64,000 nt of DNA from Pseudomonas frederiksbergensis (GCF_001952935.1 NZ_CP018319.1:5724001-5788000); one strand, 5' to 3'. Positions 33,936-43,072 are shown, counted from the stretch's first letter. Notes: a model not told the origin generated them from the sequence alone. Translations and numbers: made by a program.

Positions 33936-34161
33936 CTTCGCTGCGCACCATATTGGCGAATTCCGGGGGCGACATGCCATCCAGTTCGGCACGGACCCAC
34001 TCGGCCCATTTGCCTTTGCGCTTGGCGCGTTCACCGAACAACCGCGCGGCTTCGCCCTTGGACTTGCCCAGGTTGCTTTGCCAGAGATCGAACAGACGGG
34101 ATTTCTCATCTTCCAGCGCAGCGCGCTCGGCAAGGGGTTTGTCGGCCAGATTGAAGCTCAT
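33910..34161 (-). CDS. small conserved protein of unknown function
   Basis: Highly charged 83-aa cytoplasmic protein: MSFNLADKPLAERAALEDEK, then SRLFDLWQSNLGKSKGEAAR, GKWAEWVRAELDGMSPPEFA and NMVRSEVNRLMAAK. It is mostly helical with many Lys, Arg and Glu. No domain recognised; similar small proteins occur as hypothetical proteins across Pseudomonas. It overlaps the 3' end of the LysR gene on the opposite strand by 26 bp. Confidence 0.72.
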   Translation of the reverse strand: MSFNLADKPLAERAALEDEKSRLFDLWQSNLGKSKGEAARLFGERAKRKGKWAEWVRAELDGMSPPEFANMVRSEVNRLMAAK

Positions 34162-34326
34162 GGGAGTTACCTGCTGCGTAAAATAGGCGACATCTTACAC
34201 TGTAGGAAGAAATGTCCGACTCAGGATTTTTCGTCAAGGTTGGGTCTACGCGAAAATCCACTGCAACTTTTTCGCTGATGACACACTCCACTGTTCACTG
34301 TCCATTTAACTGCAAGGAGTACCTCA

Positions 34327-34644
34327 ATGGCCCGGAAAACCGCCGCACAAGTTGCCGAAGAACAGATCAAGGATCAAGCCTTCAGCGAACTTCAGGCTCT
34401 GATCGAAGAGTCAGAGAAACTGCTCAAAAGCAGCGCCTCGCTCGTCGGTGAGGAAGCGGACACACTTCGTGGGCAAATTGCCCAGAAACTTCAGCAGGCT
34501 AGGGACTCCGTCACCAGCGTTCGTGACCGGACCAAACCTGCGGTCGAAGCCACTGAAACCTACATTGGTGGTCATCCGTGGCAAACCGTGGCCATCTCTG
34601 CCGGTTTCGGCCTGGTAGTCGGGTTGTTGCTGGGTCGACGTTAA
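34327..34644 (+). CDS. DUF883 (ElaB/YqjD-like) membrane-anchored ribosome-associated protein
   Basis: Protein of 105 aa with an amphipathic N-terminal helical region (QVAEEQIKDQAFSELQALIE, EESEKLLKSSASLVGEEADT) and a C-terminal membrane anchor ending GGHPWQTVAISAGFGLVVGL then LLGRR. The anchor with terminal GRR is the DUF883 hallmark. E. coli YqjD and ElaB of this family bind ribosomes at the inner membrane in stationary phase. AAGGAG precedes the ATG, and a terminator follows closely, so the gene is monocistronic. Confidence 0.92.
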   Translation: MARKTAAQVAEEQIKDQAFSELQALIEESEKLLKSSASLVGEEADTLRGQIAQKLQQARDSVTSVRDRTKPAVEATETYIGGHPWQTVAISAGFGLVVGLLLGRR

Positions 34645-34670
34645 GCGCCCCCGTTTTAATCAGTACCCGC

Positions 34671-34700
34671 AAAAAGGCGAGCACGCAGCTCGCCTTTTTC
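34671..34700. terminator. bidirectional intrinsic terminator
   Basis: AAAAAGGCGAGC and GCTCGCCTTTTT are perfect reverse complements around ACGCA. It serves the DUF883 gene and probably the convergent Ldh-family gene. Confidence 0.9.
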
Positions 34701-34736
34701 ATGCCCGGGTTTTATGCAGACCGAGGTATGCCGGAC

Positions 34737-35777
34737 TCAGAGCCCGGCCAATTCCCGCAAATTCGCCAACGTCTGAGCGTCGAGCGGGATGCCTTCGGTG
34801 CTGGACTTGGCACGTTGTTGGTGACGTCGATCCCCTGGCAAACGCTTGAGCCCCACACCGTGCATCTGCCGGACCAGTTCCTGACTGCGCTCGGCAAAAC
34901 TCTGCCCGGCCGCCTTGCTCGGGTCGATCACGATCAACAGTTGGCCCGTCCACGGCGTCTTGGCCCCCGGATGGTTCGACCAATCGAACTCGAAGGAAAA
35001 ATTGCCGCCGGTCAACGCCGCTGCCAACAGCTCGACCATCATCGACAGCGCCGAACCTTTATGGCCGCCAAATGGCAGCAACGCGCCGCCCTCCAGAATC
35101 GCTTTCGGGTCCTGGGTCGGCTGGCCGAGGCCGTCCACCCCCATGCCTGGCGGCAAACGCTCGCCCTTGCGTGCGGCGATCTGCACATCGCCATGGGCAA
35201 TGGCGCTGGTCGCCAGGTCGAAGACAATCGGATCGCCGTCAGCCCGAGGGGCGGCGAAAGCGATCGGGTTGGTCCCGAACAGCGGACGATCGGCACCGTG
35301 CGGCACCACGCAAGTCATGCTGTTGACCACGCTCAGTGCGACCAGGCCTTCATAGGCGAAGGGCTCGACATCCGGCCACAAGGCGGCGAAATGGTGGGAG
35401 TTGCGAATAGCCAGCACCGCAATCCCGGCACTGCGGGCTTTTTCCACCAACAACCCGCGAGCTGCGGCGAGGGCCGGCTGGGCGAAACCATTGCACGCGT
35501 CGACCCGGACAAAGCCCGAAGCTACGTCCTCGACCACCGGCACGGCCTGGCCATTGACCCAGCCACTCTGGAGCGTCGACACGTAACCGGGAATGCGGAA
35601 CACACCATGGCTATGGGCGCCATCGCGTTCGGCGCCGGCGCAGTTGAGGGCCAGTGTCCTGGCGACATCGGCGGAGGTGCCATGGCGTTGAAAAATCTGC
35701 TCGAGCAAAACAACGAGCGCGTCGAAATCGAGCGTTTGAGTGTTCGAACTGACGGCCACTTCGGGCGTTGCGGTCAT
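34737..35777 (-). CDS. Ldh family (malate/L-lactate-type) NAD(P)-dependent oxidoreductase
   Basis: Protein of 346 aa in the type-2 malate/L-lactate/ureidoglycolate dehydrogenase family, which lacks a Rossmann fold. Motifs are GAERDGAHSHGVFRIPGYVS near residue 50 (catalytic His), AIRNSHHFAALWPDVEPFAY, PLFGTNPIAFAAPRADGDPI and FDLATSAIAHGDVQIAARKG, then LPFGGHKGSALSMMVELLAA. Some members are Delta1-piperideine-2-carboxylate/pyrroline-2-carboxylate reductases (DpkA/LhpI), so the substrate is open. The start MTATPEVAVSSN has GGAG upstream; a longer frame to 35960 is unlikely. Confidence 0.87.
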   Translation of the reverse strand: MTATPEVAVSSNTQTLDFDALVVLLEQIFQRHGTSADVARTLALNCAGAERDGAHSHGVFRIPGYVSTLQSGWVNGQAVPVVEDVASGFVRVDACNGFAQPALAAARGLLVEKARSAGIAVLAIRNSHHFAALWPDVEPFAYEGLVALSVVNSMTCVVPHGADRPLFGTNPIAFAAPRADGDPIVFDLATSAIAHGDVQIAARKGERLPPGMGVDGLGQPTQDPKAILEGGALLPFGGHKGSALSMMVELLAAALTGGNFSFEFDWSNHPGAKTPWTGQLLIVIDPSKAAGQSFAERSQELVRQMHGVGLKRLPGDRRHQQRAKSSTEGIPLDAQTLANLRELAGL

Positions 35778-36009
35778 CTGAAGCTCCAGTTTTATTTTTG
35801 AGTACGGGCAACAGGGTGCAGCGAGGTTGCAAGGCAACCCAAAACAGTTGTCGATTAAGCGCTGCTCTACCGGCGTCCTGTCAAGTCTCGACAGCCTGTT
35901 CGGCTCAAGCAATATGTACCGCACCCGAGCCAGCCACTGGCCGTACTGTTTTTTCCTCAATCCAACGACAGACGATTACCCGCCGGTCGTAGCGCATCGA
36001 GGAAAAACC

Positions 36010-39000
36010 ATGATGACTCCCCCATTGCCGTATTTTTTTGACGAAGCAGAACTTGCATCCAAAGCCGAACAGCCTGGTGAACGCGAAAAAGCACTGTCCT
36101 TCACGCTTGATGATTTGAAGTGGTTGAGTGCTGTTTATCTGGCAACGCATGCGGCCCGTATCGCCAATAGCGAGCCCATGCACGTCGACCGGCTGCTTCT
36201 GAGCGTACCTGACGCGTCAGGCATCCCTCTGGCCGGCGCTTTTTCCATGAGCCGGCCCAATGATGGGGAAGTCACGCTCTATACACCGTGGAAAGGCCTG
36301 GTCAAATTCGCGGACATGCAGGGCCTCAAAAGCAAACTCCAGGAATGGCTGGCGCAAACCACTGGAAAGCGAGAGCTGCTGCGCTTTCTTTCCCTTGAAC
36401 AACGCAGTGCCTTGGCTGCCGCCACTGCGCCGGGCATTACCACGCAAGTCATCGAAGGTGCGGTGCTACAGGACCAGGAACTCACCTTCGAGCGCAATCA
36501 GGCTCAGAACATCAGGACGATGATGGGCGAGTTGCTCAAGCTGCCAACGCTGCAATCGATGCTGGACGAAACCCTCAAGACCGCGTTGCATGAAACGCTC
36601 CCAGAACTGGACCAGCGCCTTACCCGAATGAAGAGCTTTGTCATCGAAAGAGATGACCAGCAATTGCTTTCCTCGCATTCACTGAGCGATACGCTGCTGC
36701 ATTACTACCTGACCAACCAGTGGCCCACTGGCGATACCAGAGTTTTTTCCAATCCCCGACACAGTGTGAGCAGCGCTGCCGATAACCAGGCCTGGGAAAG
36801 TGCAGTCAAAGAGATCGCACAAACGTTGACCCCGCGCTTGCAAGACCTGCTCAAGACGTTCTGGAACACAACGATGAACAATGGGCAGTCACGTCGGAAG
36901 GTTTTTGCCGAGGGTTTGCGCGATACCTTTCACGTGAAGCTTTTGCTACAGCGTCAACAACGTGTTCTAACGACGCAGCAATACCTGCGACTGATGAATC
37001 TCAGCCTTGAACCTGACATCGACGATCCTCTTCGTACCGAAAAAGTCCGTGTCACCGCCCCCTTCAAGCATTACGTGGAACTCGCCTCCACCGTGATGAT
37101 CGGCAGCAGCGACACGTTGGATTTTCTGTACACCCCGTCCAGAGGCATCGAGGCTACGAGTGACCTCCCCGCTGTAGGGAAAATCGTCGCGCAGATGTTG
37201 AAAAGCCAAGGACATGAAGACACGCTGCTCAACTTCATGTCGTTGGACGAACGCGCTACGTTTCTTTCGATGAAGCCGGAAGAACAAGTGATTGTCGGTG
37301 AACCGATCATCGGCTCGGTGTTTGAACAATTGATGACCGACATCCTTTGCAAGCAGCGCGCGAATCTGGCCTATGCGCTGAGCGAATACCGTGAAAGCGA
37401 AGGTACGCAGGATCCCCAAGCTTTGTTCGACAAGGCACTGGATGTCCGCGGACTGATCGACGCTCGACTGCTGGCCGCCGATGCCGAAGGACGCTGGAGT
37501 ACACACGCAGACCGGCGCCCGAGCGCGCAACCAGCCGCCGTTCGCGGCGAGTCGGCCAAAGAGCATCTGGCCATTCTTTCCACCGTTAAGCAGCCGCTTG
37601 AGCTACTGCTCGAAAACCAGCCGGTCATTCCCGCGAAAACTCGAACGATTGGCGAAGTGCAGCGTATCTTCAATTCCTCGCTTGGGAGCCTGCAATCGCG
37701 TTTCACTCAAACCCTGTCAACGGCATTGCGCAGCGAATTGAAACTGCACGCCGTCATGCGCACCCTCAGTGCCACGGAACAGGCGATCATCAACACCGTG
37801 CTTGATACCCCGGTACGCTTGCAGCGAGCAGCATTGAACGGTTTTTTGCCGGACGTATTTTCCTTGGCATTGAAGGCAAGCGGGGCCACAGCCACGTTGA
37901 AACTGGCCAGTTGTTTTGTGCTGACGGAACGTGGAGGCCTGGACCCGAAGCATTCGGGCAGGGCGATTTTGTGGACGCCAGCCTCGGGATTCGAAGCTTT
38001 CAAGGCATTGTCTCCATTGCTGACCGAGCTGGATCGACGCCTCAAGGACACCGATGATCGCACCACCCTTCTGGAGAACCTTGGACGCAGCGAGAGAGTC
38101 GCTGGCCAGACTTACACCCTGGCGCCGCTGCAGCGAATAGATGAGGATTTTCTCGATCACGTGCAAAAGCCCTTTGTCCAGCTGGACCAGGCGTACGTCA
38201 TCCGTGCGCTGGCCACGAAGCTTCCGGCGGCGCCCCTGGCCAATCTCCTGAAGCTGGTGGCATTGCGCCAACCGATGACCGGATCAGATCGCGCGACGGA
38301 CATCGCCCAATCCCTGATCACTCAGCAAAAACTACCGGCATGGCTGGCCAAGGCGTCCATTCAAGACCAGATACTGCACGGGGAGTTGCTTCAGCAATAC
38401 CTCAACAACGTGACCGACGATCAGGACTACCTCACAGGCATAAGCTCCCTGGCACGCACGGCGCACGATGCACTTGAAAAACAACTCAAGGCAGATACGT
38501 TCGACATCGATCCGGATAAGGTCCAGATACAGATCGACAAGCGCTCGAGGTCTGCGGCCAGCACCCAAACCCTGACCGATTTTGCCCTGCCCCATTTCAA
38601 GGATCTGGACAAAACCCATTTCAAACTGGTGTCGCTTGATAACACCGCGATCCCCCAGGATATGGACCAAAGCTACATCAGAGACCTGATACGAAACTTG
38701 AAGCTGGGTGAACTTCAACAAAAGACACTGAACGAAGCCTTTGCAGACACCCAGGCGAATGCCAAGGACCGCAGGAAGCGTTTTTACACGCAATTGCCCT
38801 GGCAGCTGATGCATTACGCCCACACGGAAAAATTGCAGGAGCGCCTCAGCGAGACGGGGTTTGATCTGATACGCCAAGTCATGGACATGCCGGACGCTAT
38901 CGCACGCGCGGCAGTCGACGGTGCCCACGCGATCATTCGTCCACTCGAGCTCCTGGGCATCAAGCGTCAACAGCCGGTCAAGGTGCCAGGGGTCTATCTG

Positions 39001-40653
39001 ATTGGCTCATCGGCCGACAGCACCGCACCACAGGTCCTTGTCGCGCCTCATAGCCCCGGGTACGGGGTGAAAGAGTATAAAAATGAAACACAGCTGCTGA
39101 CCGAACTGAAGACACGCGGCGATCTGCTCGACTGGGTACTCATGAACCTGCCGCAGCCTGATCGGATACTGCTCGAACACAGGATGGAGACCACCAATAG
39201 CCGCCTTGCCAAGGTGACGCTGGCGTCCAACCCGATCAAGGGGAATCTGTTCGGACACTTGTTCAACGACAATGCCGCTTTACTGGCACGATTGCTCGGT
39301 TGTCAGGCCGATGACAACAAGCAGGTTGAATGGGCAACCATCAAGCATGTGCTGGGTGAAGATCTGCAAGGGGCAGTTACGTTCCTGATGGGCAAGCTTG
39401 CCTATCCGATTACGGTGTGGCGCAGTTACCGAGACATCAAGCAGTCCGCCGAAGACCTTCAAACGCACAAATGGGGAGCGGCGATAAAGGAATTTATCAG
39501 CGGCATTGCACAACTCGCCACATTGCGACTATCGCTGGAATCGCAAGCGAAGCCATCTTCAACGCCAACTGCACCGGCACCACGAACGTCCGATACCCGC
39601 TTCAAATGGCAGGATGTCGCCATTACAGCCCCCGAACGTACGCAGTTGAAGCGCCATGAAAGCCTTGATGTCGACCTGAATTCGCTCACATTAAATTCGA
39701 GTCTGGGCCTCTATACCCATCCGACGACAAATAAGACCTACGCACCGGTTGAAGGAAAGGTGTATCCGGTCACACAGCGCGGCACACACTGGCGCATCGC
39801 TGACACCAACAATCGCGGTCCCCGGCTGAGTCAGAACGTGTCGAAACAATGGGTTCTGGATAGACAAACGCCAGCGCCCCGTTTCAGCATCAGTGATCGG
39901 TTGCGCACTGCCTCTTCGGTTTGGGAAGGCATGAACATCGAGGCCAATGGAATGCGCGAAATCCGTCGACTGTTTCCGCAAAAGGCCCGTCAGATTGACG
40001 AAGCGCTGGACCTGGCAACCACCTATGCCTGGAACTGCTTTCAAAATCTGCAATTGCTGAAGTCTTCAGACAACACGGTTACCCCCGTGCATCGACTCAT
40101 CATGGATTTTATTGACGTACCGCAAGTGCAGCCCGTGCATGTGGAACAGCTTGAAAAAGTCTTTGGAGACATTTTTGCGGCCTTGTTGGACCCCTCACTC
40201 AGAAAGCCGAAAACCAATCGTTTTGCCATCGGCAGGGTACTCGATGGCGCGGCAACAACATTCGGCTTCATCGTTCCAACGGATGCGAAGCGGAAAATCT
40301 ATCTGGCAGAAAAGTTCTTCGATACCGGTTTCGAGTTCTACCGCACACATCTTTCCGAGCCTTCCTTCCCTATCAACACCCATGCTCAAGCAGTCACCCT
40401 TATTCATGAGCTTTCGCATATCGTCTGCAAAACCGAAGACATCGCTTACCTCGACTCCAGCAGACCATTCCCCCATCTGATTGGGCAGGCCAGCGCAACT
40501 GCCAGTGACCTCAAGGACGCGTTGACCACGCTTCAGGAAACTGCACTCTCGATCAAGACTCCCCTTACCCAGCTGTTCATGACCGAGGATCCTGATACTG
40601 GTGTGTGTGGGAGGATCCGGGCAGCACTTCATATGAAAATACTGATCGGGTAA
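36010..40653 (+). CDS. giant toxin-like protein with C-terminal zinc-metallopeptidase motif; frameshifted 3' end
   Basis: A 1547-aa protein related, from its overall pattern, to the large Pseudomonas proteins called dermonecrotic-toxin-domain (DUF6543-like). It has long helical regions and no signal peptide or membrane segments at the N-terminus (MMTPPLPYFFDEAELASKAE). Repeated blocks such as LSLEQRSALAA, MSLDERATFLS and LPAAPLANLLKLVALRQPM suggest internal repeats. Near the end are HELSH (residues 1466-1470) and TEDIAY (1475-1480), matching the HExxH plus GTxDxxYG-like signature of aspzincin (M35-type) metallopeptidases. GAGGA precedes the ATG; the open frame back to 35827 has no such signal. 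The frame ends CGRIRAALHMKILIG, but a continuation in another frame runs to 40817, so the last 15 or so codons may be aberrant. Secretion route unknown. Confidence 0.75.
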   Translation: MMTPPLPYFFDEAELASKAEQPGEREKALSFTLDDLKWLSAVYLATHAARIANSEPMHVDRLLLSVPDASGIPLAGAFSMSRPNDGEVTLYTPWKGLVKFADMQGLKSKLQEWLAQTTGKRELLRFLSLEQRSALAAATAPGITTQVIEGAVLQDQELTFERNQAQNIRTMMGELLKLPTLQSMLDETLKTALHETLPELDQRLTRMKSFVIERDDQQLLSSHSLSDTLLHYYLTNQWPTGDTRVFSNPRHSVSSAADNQAWESAVKEIAQTLTPRLQDLLKTFWNTTMNNGQSRRKVFAEGLRDTFHVKLLLQRQQRVLTTQQYLRLMNLSLEPDIDDPLRTEKVRVTAPFKHYVELASTVMIGSSDTLDFLYTPSRGIEATSDLPAVGKIVAQMLKSQGHEDTLLNFMSLDERATFLSMKPEEQVIVGEPIIGSVFEQLMTDILCKQRANLAYALSEYRESEGTQDPQALFDKALDVRGLIDARLLAADAEGRWSTHADRRPSAQPAAVRGESAKEHLAILSTVKQPLELLLENQPVIPAKTRTIGEVQRIFNSSLGSLQSRFTQTLSTALRSELKLHAVMRTLSATEQAIINTVLDTPVRLQRAALNGFLPDVFSLALKASGATATLKLASCFVLTERGGLDPKHSGRAILWTPASGFEAFKALSPLLTELDRRLKDTDDRTTLLENLGRSERVAGQTYTLAPLQRIDEDFLDHVQKPFVQLDQAYVIRALATKLPAAPLANLLKLVALRQPMTGSDRATDIAQSLITQQKLPAWLAKASIQDQILHGELLQQYLNNVTDDQDYLTGISSLARTAHDALEKQLKADTFDIDPDKVQIQIDKRSRSAASTQTLTDFALPHFKDLDKTHFKLVSLDNTAIPQDMDQSYIRDLIRNLKLGELQQKTLNEAFADTQANAKDRRKRFYTQLPWQLMHYAHTEKLQERLSETGFDLIRQVMDMPDAIARAAVDGAHAIIRPLELLGIKRQQPVKVPGVYLIGSSADSTAPQVLVAPHSPGYGVKEYKNETQLLTELKTRGDLLDWVLMNLPQPDRILLEHRMETTNSRLAKVTLASNPIKGNLFGHLFNDNAALLARLLGCQADDNKQVEWATIKHVLGEDLQGAVTFLMGKLAYPITVWRSYRDIKQSAEDLQTHKWGAAIKEFISGIAQLATLRLSLESQAKPSSTPTAPAPRTSDTRFKWQDVAITAPERTQLKRHESLDVDLNSLTLNSSLGLYTHPTTNKTYAPVEGKVYPVTQRGTHWRIADTNNRGPRLSQNVSKQWVLDRQTPAPRFSISDRLRTASSVWEGMNIEANGMREIRRLFPQKARQIDEALDLATTYAWNCFQNLQLLKSSDNTVTPVHRLIMDFIDVPQVQPVHVEQLEKVFGDIFAALLDPSLRKPKTNRFAIGRVLDGAATTFGFIVPTDAKRKIYLAEKFFDTGFEFYRTHLSEPSFPINTHAQAVTLIHELSHIVCKTEDIAYLDSSRPFPHLIGQASATASDLKDALTTLQETALSIKTPLTQLFMTEDPDTGVCGRIRAALHMKILIG

Positions 40654-40817
40654 AGGCGCATATATTGACCTTGACCGGCGGAGAAAACCTGAGCGCTGCC
40701 CGCAAGATTTTCAAGCGAGATCCATTGGTCAGACTCAAGGTGCAACTCGGCAACGCCGACAGCGTTGCATGGCTCATCAGCCAGATGGGGCGCCAACTGC
40801 ATACCAGCACCCCGTGA
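40598..40817 (+). pseudogene. out-of-frame C-terminus of the giant toxin-like protein
   Basis: At 40601-40608 there are four GT units. Removing one GT turns DPDTGVCGRIRA into DPDTGVWEDPGSTSYENTDR, and the frame then stays open to 40817, adding VKAHILTLTGGENLSAARKI and ending SVAWLISQMGRQLHTSTP. The extension has normal codon use and ends just before an intergenic stretch. It reads as the native C-terminus (about 1601 aa in total) displaced by GT slippage or a sequencing error. A separate 70-aa gene starting GTG at 40605 is possible but has no ribosome site. Confidence 0.65.
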
Positions 40818-40915
40818 ATCAGAAAAATAACGACCGATTTGCTGGGCAATTGCCATGACGGTTGTTCTCGCCGACTTCCCCTCAAGGTTAGAATGCGGGA
40901 AATCAGGATGGGTCA

Positions 40916-41917
40916 ATGATCGATAACTCACTCTCGCAAGCCCAATATGACGCAATCACCGATGCCGCTGCGCATTGGTGCATGCGTCTGCACGCCAACG
41001 ATTGCACCGCTGAAGAGCGGCTGGCATTCGAGCAATGGCATGACGCTCATCCGCTTCACGCGTTCGAGTACGAGGCGATGCTGGAGATCTGGGATGTTGC
41101 GGGGGACCTGCCCCGTCCAGCCACCGTAGTCCCGATGGTCCGCGCCAAACCTGCAACGCCTTGGCGCACCTTCGGTATCGCCGCCGCGGTTTGCGCCATG
41201 GCGTTGCCGCTGGCGGCCTATAGCGGCTGGAACCTGGGCTGGCTGCCCAATTCCTATCAACATTTCGAAGCGAACGACAATGTCCGCCAGGTCACCCTGA
41301 GCGATGGCAGTCAGGTGGAACTGAACCTGGGCAGTGAGCTCACGTTCAGCAACTACAAGGATCAACGTCGGATCACGCTGAAAAAAGGCGAAGCCTTCTT
41401 CAACGTCAGCCATGACACTGAACACCCCTTCATTGTCAAAGCGACCGAAGGCAGAATTCGGGTCACCGGAACCAGATTCAACGTCTGGATGTATGAAGAT
41501 CAGGTACGCGTGAACCTGATAGAAGGTTCGGTGCTGGTGAGCAGTAACGACGCCGTTGCGGGTGACGGTTTGCACCTCGAACCAGCAATGCAGGCGAGCT
41601 ATAGACGCGGCGACTTCACTCCGCGGATCAGTCAGACCTACGACAATGACAACTCACTGGCCTGGCGCAGCGGAAAACTGGTGCTCGATGATCTGGCGTT
41701 GACCGATGCATTGCCATTGATCAATCGCTACTTGAGCAAACCGGTGATGGTGGCCGACAGCAGTACCGGCTCGATTCGCATCGGCGGCATCTACAACATC
41801 AAGGAGCTCGACAACCTGGTGGCTTCCCTGCCCAAGGTATTGCCGGTCTACCTGACCCGCAACAAGGATGGCAATCCGGTCCTCAACTCCCTTGCGCAAC
41901 AAGTCCCAAAAAGCTGA
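40916..41917 (+). CDS. FecR-like anti-sigma factor, orphan
   Basis: FecR family regulator of 333 aa that normally links a TonB-dependent transducer to an ECF sigma factor. The N-terminal DUF4880-type cytoplasmic part reads AAHWCMRLHANDCTAEERLA then FEQWHDAHPLHAFEYEAMLE. One membrane segment follows (FGIAAAVCAMALPLAAY, about 82-98). The periplasmic FecR domain has VRQVTLSDGSQVELNLGSEL, KKGEAFFNVSHDTEHPFIVK and IRVTGTRFNVWMYEDQVRVN, with a C-terminal secretin/TonB-like domain (LALTDALPLINRYLSKPVMV). No ECF sigma gene lies upstream (only 98 bp from the toxin continuation) and no transducer gene downstream, unlike the usual sigma-fecR-receptor order. Confidence 0.9.
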   Translation: MIDNSLSQAQYDAITDAAAHWCMRLHANDCTAEERLAFEQWHDAHPLHAFEYEAMLEIWDVAGDLPRPATVVPMVRAKPATPWRTFGIAAAVCAMALPLAAYSGWNLGWLPNSYQHFEANDNVRQVTLSDGSQVELNLGSELTFSNYKDQRRITLKKGEAFFNVSHDTEHPFIVKATEGRIRVTGTRFNVWMYEDQVRVNLIEGSVLVSSNDAVAGDGLHLEPAMQASYRRGDFTPRISQTYDNDNSLAWRSGKLVLDDLALTDALPLINRYLSKPVMVADSSTGSIRIGGIYNIKELDNLVASLPKVLPVYLTRNKDGNPVLNSLAQQVPKS

Positions 41918-41919
41918 AA

Positions 41920-41950
41920 GCCGCGCCCCTTTGCGGGGTGCGGCCTTCAT
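41920..41950 (+). terminator. terminator hairpin after fecR-like gene
   Basis: GCCGCGCCCC and GGGGTGCGGC pair around TTTGC with one G-T wobble, then TTCATTT. A second hairpin, GGCCACC-TTTCT-GGTGGCC, lies at 41984-42002 in the same gap. Confidence 0.65.
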
Positions 41951-42216
41951 TTGCTCGTTCAAGCATCTTCAGCGTTACTGTGCGGCCACCTTTCTGGTGG
42001 CCCTTAGTCATCGAAGGTCACGAACCTGCAAATAGCGAGTACCGCTGACAAAAAATTTAGGCCATGAAAGCGCTTTTCACAGGCATCTCACCGGGTGATG
42101 ACGTGATGGCGACAAAATTTCTACATTCGGGGCTTCATTATTTGCCCTGCTCGTACGTCTTATTGAATGAGAGCACCCATCACATTTCCTGGCCGGCTCG
42201 AAAAAGGAGTTTTTGC

Positions 42217-42588
42217 ATGTACAACTCGCAACTGCCAACGGACGGTAGCAGTGCGCCAAAGGGCTCCGCCATGGGCTCCGGTGTTTTTGGTCAACGCATT
42301 GAGCGCAATGCCAACGAGCGGATCAGGTTGCTGCTCAAGAGCTTTGGCCTGCGAACCAGCCTGATCCGCCTCAAAGTCATCGACGCCTTGCTGACTGCCG
42401 CCGAAAGCGACCGTAGCCTCGGCGTGCGCGGCGTGCACAGCCACTTGCTGGAGCTGGGGATTCCCCTGTCCTTTCTCAGTGTGCGGGAAGTGTTGAAACG
42501 CTTGTGCAGCGAAGGCGTGATCACCCTCAATCCGGACAAAAGCTACAGCCTGCATCCACATGCTGCAGCCATTCTTCATCGCGAGTGA
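42217..42588 (+). CDS. atypical Fur-like (Fe2+/Zn2+ uptake regulation) protein
   Basis: A 123-aa protein with a winged-helix region resembling the DNA-binding half of Fur-family proteins: ERIRLLLKSFGLRTSLIRLK, VIDALLTAAESDRSLGVRGV, HSHLLELGIPLSFLSVREVL and KRLCSEGVITLNPDKSYSLH. It has no C-terminal dimerisation domain and lacks the His/Cys-rich metal sites of true Fur or Zur, so metal sensing is doubtful; pseudomonad genomes annotate such proteins as Fe2+/Zn2+ uptake regulation protein. AAAAAGGAG ends seven bases before the ATG. It stands alone. Confidence 0.72.
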   Translation: MYNSQLPTDGSSAPKGSAMGSGVFGQRIERNANERIRLLLKSFGLRTSLIRLKVIDALLTAAESDRSLGVRGVHSHLLELGIPLSFLSVREVLKRLCSEGVITLNPDKSYSLHPHAAAILHRE

Positions 42589-42607
42589 TCCGCACAAGAT
42601 GCGTCGT

Positions 42608-42796
42608 TCAGGGTTTGACCTTGCGGCGCATCACGCCATTGATCACCACCACGATCACCGCCACGCCGATGGCGATGTACTGAAACAGCTTCTCGCTGAT
42701 GACACCTGCGTTTTGCAGATACGAAAGTCCGAACATGATCCCCAACACCACGAGCGAGATCAGAATCGAGTATTTCAAACGTTGCGACTGAGTCAT
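42608..42796 (-). CDS. small two-helix inner-membrane protein
   Basis: A 62-aa protein: MTQSQRLKYSILISLVVLGI, then MFGLSYLQNAGVISEKLFQY, IAIGVAVIVVVINGVMRRKV and KP. Two membrane helices are separated by a short loop, with positive charges at both ends (inside). No known function. The start is chosen by the hydrophobic segment; the longer frame to 43093 crosses an intergenic region. It is convergent with the Fur-like gene, 19 bp apart. Confidence 0.72.
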   Translation of the reverse strand: MTQSQRLKYSILISLVVLGIMFGLSYLQNAGVISEKLFQYIAIGVAVIVVVINGVMRRKVKP

Positions 42797-42931
42797 TGCG
42801 AGTTCCTGAACCTGAAAAATTATCCGATTTGTATCAGAGCGCGTGCCAAGCCCTACCTTTCTCCGATGATAGGACACTACAAAACGGGGTCTCATGTTAC
42901 AGCCGATCACTGGATTTGGCTTTATTGCCCC

Positions 42932-43072
42932 ATGAGGATTTTGAAATGTTCCGTCGAATCGCACTGCCGATTCCCCCTGCTCGCTCTCCTGGCCCTGAGC
43001 AGCTGCATCGTTTTCCCCCACGGCGATCACCATTACGACCGTGGTGGGCCGGGGTATTACCAGCATCGATAA
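42932..43072 (+). CDS. small lipoprotein (46 aa)
   Basis: Short protein MRILKCSVESHCRFPLLALL then ALSSCIVFPHGDHHYDRGGP and GYYQHR. The hydrophobic stretch LLALLALSSC ends in a lipobox with Cys at about residue 25. The mature tail is rich in His, Asp, Gly and Tyr, a pattern seen in small Pseudomonas lipoproteins that might bind metal. No strong ribosome site is seen. The alternative ATG at 42946 opens a Pro/Arg-rich frame that looks non-coding. Confidence 0.55.
   Translation: MRILKCSVESHCRFPLLALLALSSCIVFPHGDHHYDRGGPGYYQHR

Noticed and set aside
35827..36009. Upstream extension of the giant toxin-like protein
   Set aside because: Start without ribosome site; the ATG at 36010 has GAGGA well placed and begins the compact N-terminus.
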